From Aquirhabdus sp. (lineage in GTDB: Bacteria; Pseudomonadota; Gammaproteobacteria; Pseudomonadales; Moraxellaceae), in the NCBI GenBank assembly GCA_030152425.1, contig JASLJP010000256.1, positions 1-6,112 of the forward strand: a stretch of DNA of 6,112 nucleotides, read 5' to 3'. This document shows positions 6,072 through 6,112 of the stretch, one piece after another (the stretch's first letter is position 1; each line of letters opens with the position of its first letter). The notes under the pieces are model-generated. The model was not told the origin of the DNA. It did no database searches and worked only from the letters and a program-made list of their open reading frames with translations. The translations under genes were made by a program, and so were the position numbers.

Positions 6072-6112
6072 AGTGTTTTTACGGCGGGTTAAGACGTGAC
6101 TTTCTCGACAAA

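Noticed and set aside
6099..6108. ACTTTCTCGA, also present at 983-992 in the acnA leader
   Set aside because: A shared 10-mer is expected by chance in a window this long, and the second copy lacks the inverted partner.

Overview
The window looks like an ordinary chromosomal segment of a Pseudomonadota bacterium with moderately high GC content (high fifties by eye). The style of the threonine synthase, the AcnA-type aconitase and the CrgA-like LysR regulator suggests a betaproteobacterium, perhaps near the Neisseriales or Burkholderiales. That placement is inferred from remembered protein families, not from a search. No mobile element, CRISPR array, phage gene, tRNA or rRNA was seen.

Layout from left to right: (1) the last 256 codons of threonine synthase (thrC, +), cut by the left edge and closed by an intrinsic terminator at 803-834; (2) a 187-base leader, then a complete 944-codon aconitate hydratase of the AcnA/IRP1 type (+, 1022-3856); (3) a compact terminator at 3868-3900 that can act in both directions, between acnA and the convergent azoR; (4) an FMN-dependent NADH-azoreductase/quinone reductase (azoR, -, 3917-4495); (5) a 179-base divergent control region with two well-formed sigma70-type promoters that overlap each other; (6) a CrgA-like LysR-type regulator (+, best start GTG 4675, end 5643); (7) an OsmC/Ohr-family thiol protein (-, 5624-6058), convergent with the regulator gene and overlapping its 3' end by 20 bases.

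Functionally, thrC (last step of threonine synthesis) and acnA (citrate to isocitrate) are housekeeping genes transcribed as separate units. The right half is a small redox/electrophile-stress group: a flavin quinone/azo reductase, a LysR regulator reading away from it and probably controlling it, and an OsmC-type protein. The layout resembles the known CrgA-mdaB pair of Neisseria meningitidis, where a LysR regulator controls a divergent quinone reductase. I did not find a novel system. The items most worth a second look are the interleaved azoR/lysR promoters, the enlarged inter-domain linker of the aconitase, and short upstream reading frames that overlap the acnA and lysR starts.
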